A stretch of 64,000 bases of DNA, from NCBI GenBank assembly GCA_037954325.1, contig JBBMNZ010000001.1, positions 17,184,258 through 17,248,257 of the forward strand, written 5' to 3'. The notes beneath the pieces were generated by a model. The model was not told the origin of the DNA and searched no databases. It saw nothing but the letters and a program-made list of their open reading frames with translations. Both the position numbers and the translations under genes were made by a program. Source of the DNA: Fistularia commersonii. Its lineage: Eukaryota; Chordata; Actinopteri; Syngnathiformes; Fistulariidae. Shown here in pieces: positions 24,654 to 36,369 of the stretch (position 1 is the stretch's first letter; every line of letters starts with the position of its first letter).

Positions 24654-24836
24654 CTGGAATTGGAGCTGCCAGGCAAGAGGTCTCGAGGAAGACCAAAGAG
24701 AAGATTTATGGACGTAGTGCGAGAGGATATGAAGGTAGTTGGTGTGAGAGAGGAGGATATAGAGAATAGGGTTAGATGGAGAGGGTTGATTCGCTGTGGC
24801 GACCCCTTAAGGGAAAAGCCGAAAGACGAAAAAGAA
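24654..24836 (+). mobile_element. 5'-truncated RTE-clade LINE, 3' end only
   Basis: Collinear with 55492-55660: ELPGKRSRGRPKRRFMDVV is encoded in frame from 24663, followed by the same 3' sequence (GTTGATTCGCTGTGGCGACC, AAGGGAAAAGCC). This is the better-preserved of the two short copies and carries the C-terminal basic RGRPKRR patch of ORF2. Confidence 0.85.
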
Positions 24837-25054
24837 TTTCGAAAACAAATACAATTTTACATTGAACTTAATTGAATACAAAAAATAAGCCAGAGATCTT
24901 CACCTTTTTTGTTTTAATTAGCCTTAAAAGTCATACTGTCGCTATGACAACATTGAGGTGCGATGACGTTACCATCAGGAAATAAACTGAAGGGAAAATA
25001 AAGCCACAGTCGGTTAAAGTGAGTCTGCAGTCCTTATCGGTGCGCAGTCCTTAT

Positions 25055-25076
25055 CTGATACACACACATACACGCA

Positions 25077-25135
<59 letters not shown>

Positions 25136-25379
25136 TCACACAAACATGCACATGCACAAAAACCCACGCACACACACACACACACACACTAACACACACA
25201 CACACACACATTCACACAAACATGCACATGCACAAAAACACACGCACACACACACACACACACACTAACACACACACACACACACACACACAGATGCCCG
25301 CACACACATTCACACAAACATGCACATGCACAAAAACACACACACACGCACACACACACACACACACAAGCACACATAT

Positions 25380-25446
<67 letters not shown>
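25055..25446. repeat. Compound (CA)n array with higher-order units
   Basis: About 390 bp of CA-rich DNA. Three long units start with ACACATTCACACAAACATGC followed by ACATGCACAAAAAC, at about 25131, 25207 and 25303, each then carrying a variable (CA)n stretch. It ends in a pure (CA)n run from 25380 to 25445. Confidence 0.95.
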
Positions 25447-25447
<1 letters not shown>

Positions 25448-25532
25448 TATCAAGCACACCAGCACAAAGGAGTATGATTGTGCTTGAGAGAAAAACAGCG
25501 AGACAAATGTTCAATCTTCTGCTGTTTCATTA

Positions 25533-25535
<3 letters not shown>

Positions 25536-25618
<83 letters not shown>

Positions 25619-25627
25619 TGTGTGTGC
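25536..25627. repeat. (TG)n microsatellite facing the preceding CA array
   Basis: About 90 bp of (TG)n with one interruption, 90 bp beyond the CA array at 25055-25446. The two are mutually complementary and could fold as an inverted repeat. Confidence 0.95.
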
Positions 25628-26034
25628 ATGGGTCTGTGCCCTATAAACACTGGCATGGAAAACACCTGAAAACATTCCAGAGCTTCTATTCAGTGGCAGG
25701 AATTTTCTTTACTTTTTTTTTTTTGCTTCTTTTTTTTCCAGATTTGCTAAATATTTTTGAAATATTTGGAAAATATCTCATAAATATTTTTTGCCTCCTT
25801 TATTTCAAGAATTTCTTATATTGTTTTATTCCACTCCCATTAGATTATTATTCCTGAATTTGGAATTTATTTTCTTGATTTTCGTACCATCTTTTCCTAC
25901 TTTCCTAGACAAGTCTTAATTTGAAAGTTTATTTATTTCAATTAATTTCTCCCTGCTTGGGGAGTATAACCCGCCCCACCCTCCTTCAGTTGGTGGAACT
26001 GTAATTACTTATAGCTCTTTACCCGCCGCTGTCC

Positions 26035-26110
26035 ATTTATGTGATGAATTACAAGCTGGCGAGATGTTGTGACTGCCGCGATGATGTCATCGCCTTCCAG
26101 GAAGTGAGGA
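26035..26110. promoter_or_regulatory. Candidate cis-regulatory block with a CRE-like palindrome
   Basis: Unique-looking, GC-richer sequence in AT-rich surroundings. A 16-nt inverted repeat GCGATGATGTCATCGC at 26078-26093 contains TGATGTCA, close to an ATF/CREB or AP-1 site. A homeodomain-type GAATTAC is at about 26046. Conservation cannot be judged from one sequence. Confidence 0.2.
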
Positions 26111-26164
26111 GTCCCAAAATACTCACAGACGTCTCAATGTCACCGTCGCTCACTTTTACATCTG

Positions 26165-26660
26165 CCAGAGTGGCATGAGGGGGCGGCGGGTGGCGTAGGA
26201 GGCGCAGATGGGGAGGAGGGAGGAAGAACGGCGATGAGGAGGAAGGGGAGAACGAGAAGAGCTGGGGCGAGGGAAGAGGGTGAGGAGAGGAGGCGAGGGG
26301 ATGATAGAGAGGAGAAGATAGGAGTTTGAGGAAAGATGCGGAGGAGATGGCAGTGGATAGGAGGTGGGGAAGGAGAGGAGGATGTGGGAATGGGATAAGG
26401 AGGAGGAGGAGGAAAGAGGAGTTGATGCAAGGAGGGGGTGAAGAAGAAGGAGGATACGACAAGAGGGAAAATGTCAAGAGAGTCAAAAGGAGGAGGATAG
26501 GGGGTGCCGAGATACCAGAAGAGGTGCAGGGGATGGAAGGGTGAGCAAGGAGAGGGAAGAGGAGAAGGGAGGAAGATGGAGGAATCTGGTGAAGGGTACA
26601 GAGGGAGGTGCTGGAGGAGGTGTGAGGAGGAGGAGGAGACCCTTCCTTGGAAATGTCTCC
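26165..26660 (+). repeat. Purine-rich (GGA/GAGG)n tract
   Basis: About 500 bp of almost exclusively G and A on the plus strand. The long proline/serine or glycine/arginine frames across it are composition artefacts. Confidence 0.85.
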
Positions 26661-27740
26661 ATCAACTGGTGAAATGTTTGATCACATGTTTAGTGTATTA
26701 CCGCTCGACCGAAGGACGACCAGCGCTGAAGGTCAAATTATCCCCTCCGCAAGAAGGAGCAGTGAGAAATGAAGGAAAAGAAGAGGTAGTAAAACAGGAG
26801 TGAAAGGGGGAGTGACAGAGGAGGATAAAAAGAAGCAAAAAGAGAGGAAGAGGGAAGAAGTTTGTATGTTATGAAAGAAGATCACAGATTGTCGGCGTCT
26901 TTGATTTGCTTCCTGTCTTTTGCTGCCAGATTCCTGTGTGTATGTGTGTGTGCGCACTCACGCACGTCGGATGATTAAAGGAGCAGCAGGAGTCTTTAGA
27001 TCAACAACTTGTTTCTGTTTACTATGTTTCTCAATTATTCAGTTTGATGTTTTTTTTTTAATTTTTATCTTATTTGCAAATTACTTACAAATAATTTATG
27101 ATATCGATTTCAGGTAATTTACTGGTAAATTCCAGGTAGTTTAGGGACAAATTTCTGGGAGTATCTTTGTTACACAGGGACTTTTATATTTCATGTCATT
27201 TTCTTAGGGTATTTCACATGATTTTGTTTTCCTTAGTAAAACTGCACAGAAATGTTATTGACTTATTTATTCATTTATCTCTCAATCATCTCTTAAAGTC
27301 GGATGTTTATCTATCTAATATTTAAGTTTAAAAAATTGAAAAAACTGGGGTCATTTTTTAGAAACATTTTTAGTGATTTATCTTAACTGATCGAATCTGA
27401 GGTGATGACAAAATGATCAATAATATATAAATGGAACCCTCAAGGATTCAGTTTTATTTCCTGGTTTTAGTTTGATCCAAGGTATTTTTCTTTCCTTTCC
27501 TCCCTCTATCCTTTCTTTTGCTCTCCATCCTTTCCTCCCTCCTCCTACTTTCTTTTCTCCTCCATCCATTAAACTATTTCTCAAACATGGGATCATTCAA
27601 GTACATCTCATCTCATCTCATCATCCAGCCTTCTGCCCTCCCTCCACTGGTTCGTCTTTTCACTTGTTTCTGTTTTCATCTTTTTCCTGTTTGTTTACAA
27701 ATTCTCCTGTTTCCAATTCTTTCGTTTCACGCCGTCAAAG

Positions 27741-27741
27741 A

Positions 27742-27786
<45 letters not shown>

Positions 27787-27950
27787 TGTGTGCGTGTGTG
27801 TGTGAAATGTCACTGTTGAGCTGCTGTGCTAATCGATTAACGGCAACATGTCTGAACTCTCATCCCATTAGTCAGCGTCACACACTCGCCGCCATCTGCA
27901 CGACAGTGTGTGTGTGTGTGTGTGTCTGTGTGTGTGTGTCTGTGTCTGAG
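27741..27950. repeat. Two (TG)n microsatellites
   Basis: (TG)n at 27741-27803 and 27905-27950, separated by about 100 bp of unique sequence. A pyrimidine-rich stretch (27488-27740) precedes them. Confidence 0.9.
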
Positions 27951-28499
27951 ACACTCATGACAATGGATTTGTTCAATTTCTAGTTAACAGGCTCAGAATT
28001 TTATTATGACTCAGTTTATTATCCAGCGAAAAATTACACATATATTACTACAGTTATTAATTTAGGAAATTAAAGGAAATTAACAATGATTTTGTTAAAA
28101 AATCCCTGAGAATCCCTTATCAATTCCTGAAACATAACAAATGTGTTATAAAACAGCATTAAACAGTGAAATCAACCAGAAAATTTTCCCCCAAAAGAAA
28201 GCATATATACAAATTTAGTTCCTGATGTCCCAGAGATTACTGTAATGTCTGTAATAAATCATTTGACAGATATTGTGATCACTGATCAATACATTGATTA
28301 CATCTAATCAACATCACCTGGTTTAGATGTCGCCTTAATAGAGATTCACACTGTAATGTACCAGCTGGAAAAAAACTAAATCTGTTATTGCCCTCTGAGT
28401 GTGTGTGGGTGTGTTTGTGTGCACGATAAGCTATCTGGTACAGTGGAACTATGATCTATGACGCTCATCCCCTACTCTGAGACACAGCACCGATATGAG

Positions 28500-28592
28500 A
28501 AAACGCACACACATGTGTACATGTGTGCACACGCACACACACACACACATACACACACAAAGAGCGAGAGAGAGAGAGAGAGAGAGAGAGAA
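28500..28592. repeat. (CA)n followed by (GA)n
   Basis: CA-rich at 28505-28560, then a (GA)n run of about 15 units at 28563-28592. Confidence 0.9.
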
Positions 28593-28753
28593 GGAGAGTC
28601 CAGAACTGATAAGCAAGTTGATAACCATAAACTAACAATAAACTCTTCACAAAATTTAACAATCACTGTTGGGAGTTAAAGTTAAAACCTCAAACAGGTG
28701 CCTTGATATCGGCATTGTGTGATGACATGACATGCGACTCACTGACACAGAGA

Positions 28754-28911
28754 CACACAGACACACAGACAGACACACACATACGTACACACACACACAC
28801 ACACACACATACACATACACATACACCGAGACAGGGTCCAGAAGTAATGCTGATTACAATAAACCTCCAACTAAAGTAACCAGTCCTTGTGTTCGTGGGT
28901 ATGCATGTGTG

Positions 28912-28993
<82 letters not shown>

Positions 28994-29096
28994 GTGTGTG
29001 TGTGTGCATGTGTACGTGTATGTTCGTGTTTTGAAAAGTACATGGAGTACAGTCAAAGTCTCAACAAGAGGCCTATGTGTTTGACGGTACTGGTAA

Positions 29097-29163
<67 letters not shown>
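28754..29163. repeat. (CA)n - (TG)n - (CA)n triple array
   Basis: CA-rich at 28754-28826, (TG)n at 28906-29020, and (CA)n at 29098-29162. Adjacent arrays are complementary, with spacers of about 80 bp. Confidence 0.95.
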
Positions 29164-29165
<2 letters not shown>

Positions 29166-30129
29166 CCACTACTAATAATTAGAAATTGCAGAAAATTGGA
29201 CTATGTCCTGTCAAAGTTCCCTAGAAATGTATTAATTTGTTTTTTGTGTTATATATTAAATAAATCATCTTCTCTTTTTGGAGCACTTTTGGTTTGTGTT
29301 TTTTTTTTTCAAAACTCTACTTAGAATTTGTTACAATCCTTATAAGTCACTAAAAATCTAACATTCTAAGAGCTGAAAACCATCAGATGTCATCATCCTT
29401 TATTCCCTGTTTTTTCCCTGCCTCCGCAGAGACCAAACGCTCCCAACAACAACATCATCAAAGAAACTACCGCACGTCTAATTAGCCAGAGTTTGAGTGA
29501 CGGCCGATGTCTGGGGGGAGGCCCATGTCTACGACTGCAATGGGTTTCATCTTGGTTGAGCTGGGATATGAGAGGAGACGTGGACTGTGGAGGCCGGACG
29601 GGAGGAGACACAAGGGACAGGCGGTTCAGAAAAACGTTCTTGCTTCAAAATCTATTCCTCTTCATTACATAAATTACTCCAGGAGAGAGGATGAAGAACT
29701 CCTGGGTTCTGGTCTTGGGTCTCTCAGGACCAGGTGCTTCTTAGTGAGGGTCAAGACTGGGAACTGTCCATAAGACTTCTTATGATCAATATCATGGTGC
29801 AACACGGAGGGGAAAACGGAGCTCATAGTGCTTATAGTTCCCATGGCAACCACACACCAAAATCAGCAAAGTGGCTCCCCTCAGCCTTCTACCCTTTATC
29901 CTTTCTCCCCTTCACCCTTGACCCTCCGCATTCCACCTTCGTCTCTTCTATCCACCACTCTTTTCTCTTCACCACCGCCCCTCAGCCCTCCACCTTTATT
30001 TATTTATTCATCAAATTTAAATTAAAAAAAAGAAACTCCTGACTCATTTGATTCTGACAATTTGATACACGACCTGCTGCCGGAGGAAAAAAATATGAAA
30101 AAAAGAGAAAAAAAAAAAAAGGAAAAACA

Positions 30130-30340
30130 CAGGGAGACGAACTCCGGCCGCTTTGACTAATGACGAACATTCATCAGCGCGCTGACAAGCCAATTACACC
30201 TGATCGCAAACACTTGCCGCTGTTCGACAGCGGCTCCTTGTGTCGCCGCTAATTCCGTGTCACAGCGGCGGATATCTGAGCAGGTGATTGACGGCGGCGC
30301 AGTGGCCAATCAGATGGGGGCTGGGGAGGGCGACGGATGG
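30130..30340. promoter_or_regulatory. Candidate cis-regulatory block, GC-rich with hairpin
   Basis: GC-rich unique sequence between AT-rich flanks. It contains a perfect hairpin GCCGCTGT-TCG-ACAGCGGC at 30216-30234, homeodomain-type cores (CTAATGAC at 30158, CAATTACACC at 30191, GCTAATTCC at 30247), and CCAATCAG (CCAAT-box-like) at 30305. The function is inferred only from composition and motifs. Confidence 0.25.
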
Positions 30341-30479
30341 TGAATTAGCCACGGCTACTCGTAAGTGGAACAGAAAAAACAAGGAAGAAATATTTAGGAA
30401 GCAGCAGAAGTTCGGGAAAGACAGAGGAAGGAACCGAGGAAATAAACCATAGAGGTTCATGCAAGAAAACAAAGAACAG

Positions 30480-31010
30480 TACTAACAATGACAGTAGAAA
30501 CTGTAACAGAAACAGCAACAATAACAACAACAACCATAAAAATAACAGCATCAGCAACAACAAACATAATCAAAACAACAGTGACAGCAACCGCAACAAA
30601 GACAATGATGCAACTGGAATGACAACAAAAAAAAATGAAGACAAGAACAATGAACAAGACAGCAGCAACTTTAACCAAAACATTGACTATCAATATCAAC
30701 AAGTGGCAATGAAAACTGCAAGAACTTCAACAACAGCCACAAAGAAAACAAAAGCAACACAATTGAAGAGGCAACAGCAACAAGGACAGCAACGCAACTG
30801 GAACAATAGTGACATCAACAACAGCGACAACAATAACAGTGTCAACAACAACAGCACCAAAAATGAGGACAACAAAAATAAAGACAACAATGGGACTAGA
30901 ACAACAACGATGATGAGAGCATCAACACCAAAAACTTTATCAACAAAGACAACAGCAAGGACAGGAACGATAACAATAGCAACAATTTCAGCGACAATGA
31001 TAACAACATA
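30480..31010 (+). repeat. Degenerate (ACA/CAA)n triplet tract
   Basis: More than 500 bp built from AAC, CAA, ACA and AAT triplets with substitutions. It stays open as a 130-codon Asn/Thr/Lys-rich frame at 30619-31011 because the repeat rarely makes stops. This is an old trinucleotide array and not a gene. Confidence 0.75.
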
Positions 31011-31557
31011 AAGAATGTGCATTACTTTCATCTTTCATTTTAGCATCCAAATAACCATGGAAACGACAGGGCAACAGCAGTCAGGTTGCGTCGAGAGGTG
31101 GAAACATGGAGGGTTGTTGGCGGGGGGCAGGGATGTAACCGGATTATAAAGAAAGATATGAGAAGTCTAAGTGGGTTAGCGAGATGTGCACGTCCTTTGT
31201 GCACGTCCTTTGAGGTCCGTCTGAAGAAGAACACGCTCCATTCCTGCGCCTCTTGGATCCGTTTTCACTGATTCTTATTGAAATCATTATTTCGTTTTTC
31301 CAGCGCTTTCAGATTTTGGAGCTGCGTTGAAGGCTTTCTATTTTGAGTTCTGAATTTTATTTGTTTCGAACTGAACACTTTTGACCAAACTCCTTCATGT
31401 TGAGGTACTTTCTCCTCAGTTTAGTTATTTTTCATTTATTTTTGTTTAATTTAAACAAATTCCCAAACATTTTGCTCAACCCTCTCAGGAAGATAACCTC
31501 AAACAAGCAAAGATATTCAGTTAAAATGAATTCAATTAATATTAAGACAAAATTTTA

Positions 31558-34205
31558 TCAATCAATCCATCCATTTTCCCTTGCTTATCCGGAGTCGGGT
31601 CGCAGGGGCAGGAGCCGCAGCAGCGAGGCCCAGATCTCCATCTCCCCCAACACATAGTCCAACTCCTCTGGTGTCCCCGGGCCATGCTGGAGAGACTGTC
31701 TCCAGGCTTCCCCGTGGTCTCCTGCCTGATGGACATGCCCGAAATGCCTCCCCCTGGAGGCGTCCAGGTGGCATCCTGACCAGATGCCCGAGCCACCTCA
31801 TCTGACTCCTCTCTATGAGGAGGAGCAGCAGCTCTACTCCAAGCTCCTCACGGATTACCAAACTTCTCACCCTATCTCTCAGGGACGGTCAGCCCCCCTG
31901 AAGAGGAAACTCATTTCGGCACTCGCAATCTCGTTCTTTCGGTCACTACCCAAATCTCGTGACCATAGGTGAGGGTGGGAACATAGATTGACCCCTAAAT
32001 TGAGGGCTTCGCCTTTTAGCTCAGCTCCCTCTTAACCACGGCGATGCACACCGATAAAGAGCCCATCACTGCAGAAGCCGCACCGATCCGCCTGTCGATC
32101 TCCCACTCCATTATTCCTTCACTCGTGAACCAGACCCTGAGATACTTGAACTCCTCCACTTAGGGAAGGACCTCTTCCCTGACCTGGAGTAGGCATTCCA
32201 CTCGTTTCCAGTTGTGTACCATGGTCTCGGATTTAAAGGTGCTGATCCTCATCCCGGCCGTTTCACACTCGACAGTGAACCGTTCCACTGAGAGCTGGAC
32301 ATTATGGCCTGATGAAGCCAACAGAACCACAGCACCAGCAAAAAGCAGAGACTATCCATCAAATAGGATCCCCTCAACACCCTGGCTGCGCCTACAAATT
32401 CTGTCCATAAAAGTATGAACAGAATCAGTGACAAAGGGCAGCCCTAGTGGAGTCAAACTCTCACCAGAAACGTGTCCGACTTATAACCGGCAATGTGGAC
32501 CAAGCTCCGACACCGATCATACAGGGACCAACGAGCCCATGTAATGGTGTTCAGTACCCCATACTCCCAGAGCACCCACCACAGGATTGCCCACGAGACG
32601 TGGTTGAATATCTTCTCCAGATCCACAAAGCACATGTGGACTGGTTGGACAAACCCCCATGCCCCCTTGAGGACCCTGCTGAGGGTATAGAGCTGGTCCA
32701 CTGTTCCACAGCCAGGACAGTGGACCAGCAGCCACCAAAGCCACATGCCGCTTGGCCTTCTGGTACCTGTCAGCTGCCTCCAGAGACCCATAGGCCAGAA
32801 AGGCCTGATATGACTCCTTCAGTTTGACAGCATCCCTCACCACTGGAGTCCACCAGCGGATTCGAAGGTTGCCGCCCCAACAGGCAAAGACCCCTGCCAC
32901 CTCGACAATGGAAGCAAGGAACAAGGCCCATTCGGACTCAATGTCTCCTGCGTCCCTCAGTATGTGGTTGTAGTTCAGCCGGAGGTGGGAGTTGAAACCG
33001 CTTCTGACAGGGGACTGCCTGACGTTCCCAGCAGACCCTAAGGTTATGTTTCGGTCTGCCAGGTCTTACCAGTATCCTCCCCTACCTTCGGAGCCAGCTC
33101 ACTACCAGTTGGTGATCATTTCACAGATCTGCCACTCTCAAGTGTCCAGGATATGCGGCCGCAACTCCGACGATACGACCACAAGGTCAATCAAAGAACT
33201 GTGGCCTAAGGGGTGTTGGTGCTAAGTGCACCAACCAAAGGGCACCTTTATGCCTGAACATGGTGTTTGTTATGGACAATCCGTTATGAGCGCAGAAGTC
33301 CAATAACAAAACACTGCTCGGGTTCATATCAGGGGGGCCGTTCCTCCCATTACCACCCTTCTAAGCCACGCTGTCATTGCCCACGTGAGCGTTGAAGTCT
33401 CCCGGTACAACGAGGGACTTCCCGGTTGAAGCGCTCTCTAGCAGCCCCTCTAGGGACCCCCAAAAGCTGTTGTTGTGCATAGCCACAAGCAACAGTCAGA
33501 ACCCATCCCCCACCTAAGGGTGGAGGTTACCCTCTCGTCCACCGAGTTGAAACCCAACGTGCAGGGGCAGAGACAGGGGACAATCAATATGCTCACATCT
33601 GCCCGAAGCCTCTCACCGGGGGCAACTCAAGAATAAAAAAAAAAAGAGTCCAGCTCCTCTCAAGAGGCCTGGTTCCAAACCCCACGCTGTGCAACTATAT
33701 CTAATTGGAATCTCTCAGCATCGCGCACACCAGCTCAGGCTCCTTCCCTGCCAGAGAGGTGACATTCCATGTTCCAAAAACCAGCTTCTGAAGCCTAGAA
33801 TTGGCTTCAGAGCGGGGGAACCCCCAAGTTCCCCCGCTCTGGCTACAGCCTGGCTCACACTGCACCCAACCCCCCTGGCCCTTCCTGTGGGTGGTGAGTC
33901 CTGGGAAAGAGGAACCCATGTCGTTCCTTCAGGCAGTGCCCGGCTGAGCCCCATGGGTGAAGGCACAGCCACCAGGCGCTTGCCACCGAGCGGACATGGA
34001 GTGTCACCTCTCTGGCAGGGAAGGCAAGGGAAAACTGGGTCCAATGATTGTCTTCTTTATGGGAAGTCTTCTGAGCCACACTTTGTCTGGTCCCTCACTT
34101 TGGACCCGTTTTCCTCTGGTGACCCTTCCAGGTTGCGTAAAGCCTCCAACAACATAGTTCCCAGGATCACTGGGAGGCGCAAACCCCTTCACCATGGCAA
34201 AGTGT
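31558..34205 (-). mobile_element. Rex3-like LINE, near full length, inactive
   Basis: Read on the minus strand, it has a leader at about 34205-34100 (ATGGTGAAGGGGTTTGCGCC, TGGGAACTATGTTGTTGG). The endonuclease start (QKLVFGTWNVTSLAGKEPEL) is at about 33800. A QVPE-type RT region follows, with TVDQLYTLSRVLKGAWGFVQ at about 32700 and VEKIFNHVS-like sequence downstream. The C-terminus is at 31870-31700 (EELGVELLLLLIERSQ, WLGHLVRMPPGRLQGE). The tail is CCGGATAAGC then ATGGATGG at 31562. The FADD box at about 32325 has become FAGA, so both catalytic Asp are lost. Frameshifts are frequent. It has the same orientation as npas3 and the opposite orientation to the copy at 7905-11060. Confidence 0.8.
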
Positions 34206-34479
34206 CACAAAGCTGCCAAAAAAAATAGATACTTTTCCTATTTTCTTAGAAATTAGAAAAAAAAAGTTAGGCTTTATCTGCTCTCAAACCCAAGGAATGA
34301 AAATGGCCCCCAATTTCCTGCAAAGTACTTGCATTAAATTAGCATTAGAACATTGTAATTAAAATACAGCAGCTGGACAACGCTCCCTGACACAATGTCT
34401 ATCAAACTTGGTATTTTTGCAAATTCTGCCCCATTCCATATCTTGTACAAATACCCTTCCCCACTCTCTTTCCCCTTGC

Positions 34480-34690
34480 AGACCAAGAGAGTGATCCATG
34501 GCCGAGGGAAAGGAAGGCGGAGGAGGCAGAAGGATGCGGAGGGAGACTGGGGGTGGCGGAGGAGGGGCGGTGTTTACCCGGACTGGCCGGGGTCACGGCG
34601 TCCCTCAGTATAATGGAGGAAGCCATTAGCTCGGCCGGCGGCGGCATCATAAAGCCGTCAGCTGCTGCAGAGACCAGACTCCCCTCCTCT
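34480..34690. promoter_or_regulatory. Candidate GC-rich regulatory block
   Basis: Non-repetitive GC-rich stretch with forkhead-like GTGTTTACC (34569), GCCATTAGC (34622) and CTAATTGACC (34689). It lies between a LINE and a pyrimidine tract. There is no coding evidence. The assignment is speculative. Confidence 0.18.
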
Positions 34691-34975
34691 AATTGACCCA
34701 CTCGTTTACATCCCTCCATCTCCCTTCATCCCCAGCTCTTCCCCCGGCAGCTCATCCCCTCTACCCCCTGCCTCACTCTCCTCTCTCTTCCTCTATTCAT
34801 ACCTATCTGTCACACCCTCTCTCGTGCTCTCACCCATTTCACTTCATCTTCTCACTTCCCTTCACCCCCCGCCTCTCTTTCTCTCTCACTCGCTCCTGCC
34901 TCACGCTCTCTCCCTCTCCTCCACCTCTTTCCCTTCTCCTCTCCTCGCTCCATCTCTCTCTGTCACTCCAACAGA
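34690..34975 (+). repeat. Pyrimidine-rich (CT/CCT)n tract
   Basis: About 280 bp of mostly C and T on the plus strand, with no regular unit. Confidence 0.8.
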
Positions 34976-35144
34976 TATTAAGGCGACAGAAGAAAAAAAA
35001 AGACACTCAAAGCTCCTGTTTGACCTTGATCTAAATCAGAATCTTTTTCATTCAATCATTTTTTTGTTGCCACATTCATTAATTCATTCATTTCTTCATT
35101 AATTCATTAAGTCATTGTCTGACCGCCCTCTCCTGCTCCAAGGT

Positions 35145-35425
35145 TAGTATTGAGGTTGGAGCCGATCCCAGCTGTCATTGGGGTGAAAGGTGGGGTTCAA
35201 CCTGGACAGGTCAAGCTGTCAATCACAGGGACACATCCAGACACGTCCAACTGTTCACACTCTCGTTCATGGCTAGAGACAATTTAGAGTCCTCAATCAC
35301 TGATTGTTTTTGGGCTGTGGGAGGAAGACGGAGATCCTGGAGAGAACCCAGGCAGGAGAACATGGAGGATCCAGCTGGTCAGATCGGCAAACCCAGCTGT
35401 GAATGTAAGAGGACAGAGCGTAACA
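35145..35425 (-). mobile_element. SINE copy, degraded
   Basis: Minus-strand copy of the SINE at 17784. In plus orientation it shows GATCCCAGCTGTCATTGGGG, CCTGGACAGGTC, CAATTTAGAGTCCTCAATCA, GGGCTGTGGGAGGAAGACGG and GAGAACATGGAGGATCC. The tRNA-like head is nearly unrecognisable and the GATG tail is lost. Confidence 0.65.
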
Positions 35426-35527
35426 CTGACGCTGAAGTTCAGATTGGTCTGAAAACTCCAGCCATGAATGAGTTACTCCTGGACTGTTTTTCATATGTGA
35501 AAAACACCACATTGATGAAACACTTCA

Positions 35528-35528
35528 T

Positions 35529-35579
<51 letters not shown>

Positions 35580-35824
35580 CACAGATCATAAATAGAATTT
35601 GGGATTTTTATAAAGGGGCCATAATTTATACTTTAATAACTGATAGAAAATATACAGAATGTAAATCAACCGAGACTTGATTGTGTGTGTGTGTTTGTGT
35701 GTGAGTTTGCAGTGAGAAATGCACGTGCATCTGTGCTTAGTGGCTTAGTGTGTGTTTGTTTTTCGGTGTGTGTCTGTTGCTCATTGAGTACAGCGGGCCT
35801 GTGTGTGTTTGTTAGTGTGCATGC

Positions 35825-35887
<63 letters not shown>

Positions 35888-35997
35888 AATGTGTGTGTCT
35901 TGATTGTACACCAGCTCATGAAGTGTGGCATTTTGGTGTCTGCTGCTCTCTGCATGCATAATGAATAGCCAGGTGTCGGAATGGGTCTCACACGCAC

Positions 35998-36069
<72 letters not shown>

Positions 36070-36202
36070 TATCAGACAGGCACACGAAAGCTGAAAACAC
36101 ACTGTTGGATATTGTATATAGCAGGGAAGAAAAAAAAAAAACAAATACACACAAACTGACCAGATATTCACACACACGCATGCACAACCACACACACACA
36201 AA

Positions 36203-36236
<34 letters not shown>
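35528..36236. repeat. Cluster of (CA)n and (TG)n arrays
   Basis: (CA)n at 35528-35582, (TG)n at 35828-35886 inside a wider TG-rich stretch from 35680, CA-rich at 35991-36070 and again at 36164-36236. Neighbouring arrays are complementary. Long frames on both strands here are dipeptide artefacts. Confidence 0.9.
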
Positions 36237-36238
<2 letters not shown>

Positions 36239-36369
36239 GGCAAGGGTGTCAGGATGCTCCAAAGGTCACGGTTGTTTGTGTGTCGTCCGGCAGCAGATGT
36301 GGAGACTCTCTGACAGGAAGTCAAAACCTCCAACACTAAACTGCAGAAGAGCAACTGATGGGTCAATTA

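Noticed and set aside
25055..25450. Repeat-spacer look of the compound CA array, superficially like a CRISPR array
   Set aside because: Units are CA microsatellite with slippage variants, and spacers are themselves CA repeats. The context is a vertebrate intron.
25222..25857. 211-codon plus-strand frame
   Set aside because: It consists of Thr-His and Cys-Val dipeptides from CA and TG arrays plus AT-rich sequence.
30619..31011. 130-codon Asn/Thr-rich frame
   Set aside because: It derives from a degenerate CAA/ACA triplet tract; no conserved motif or start context.
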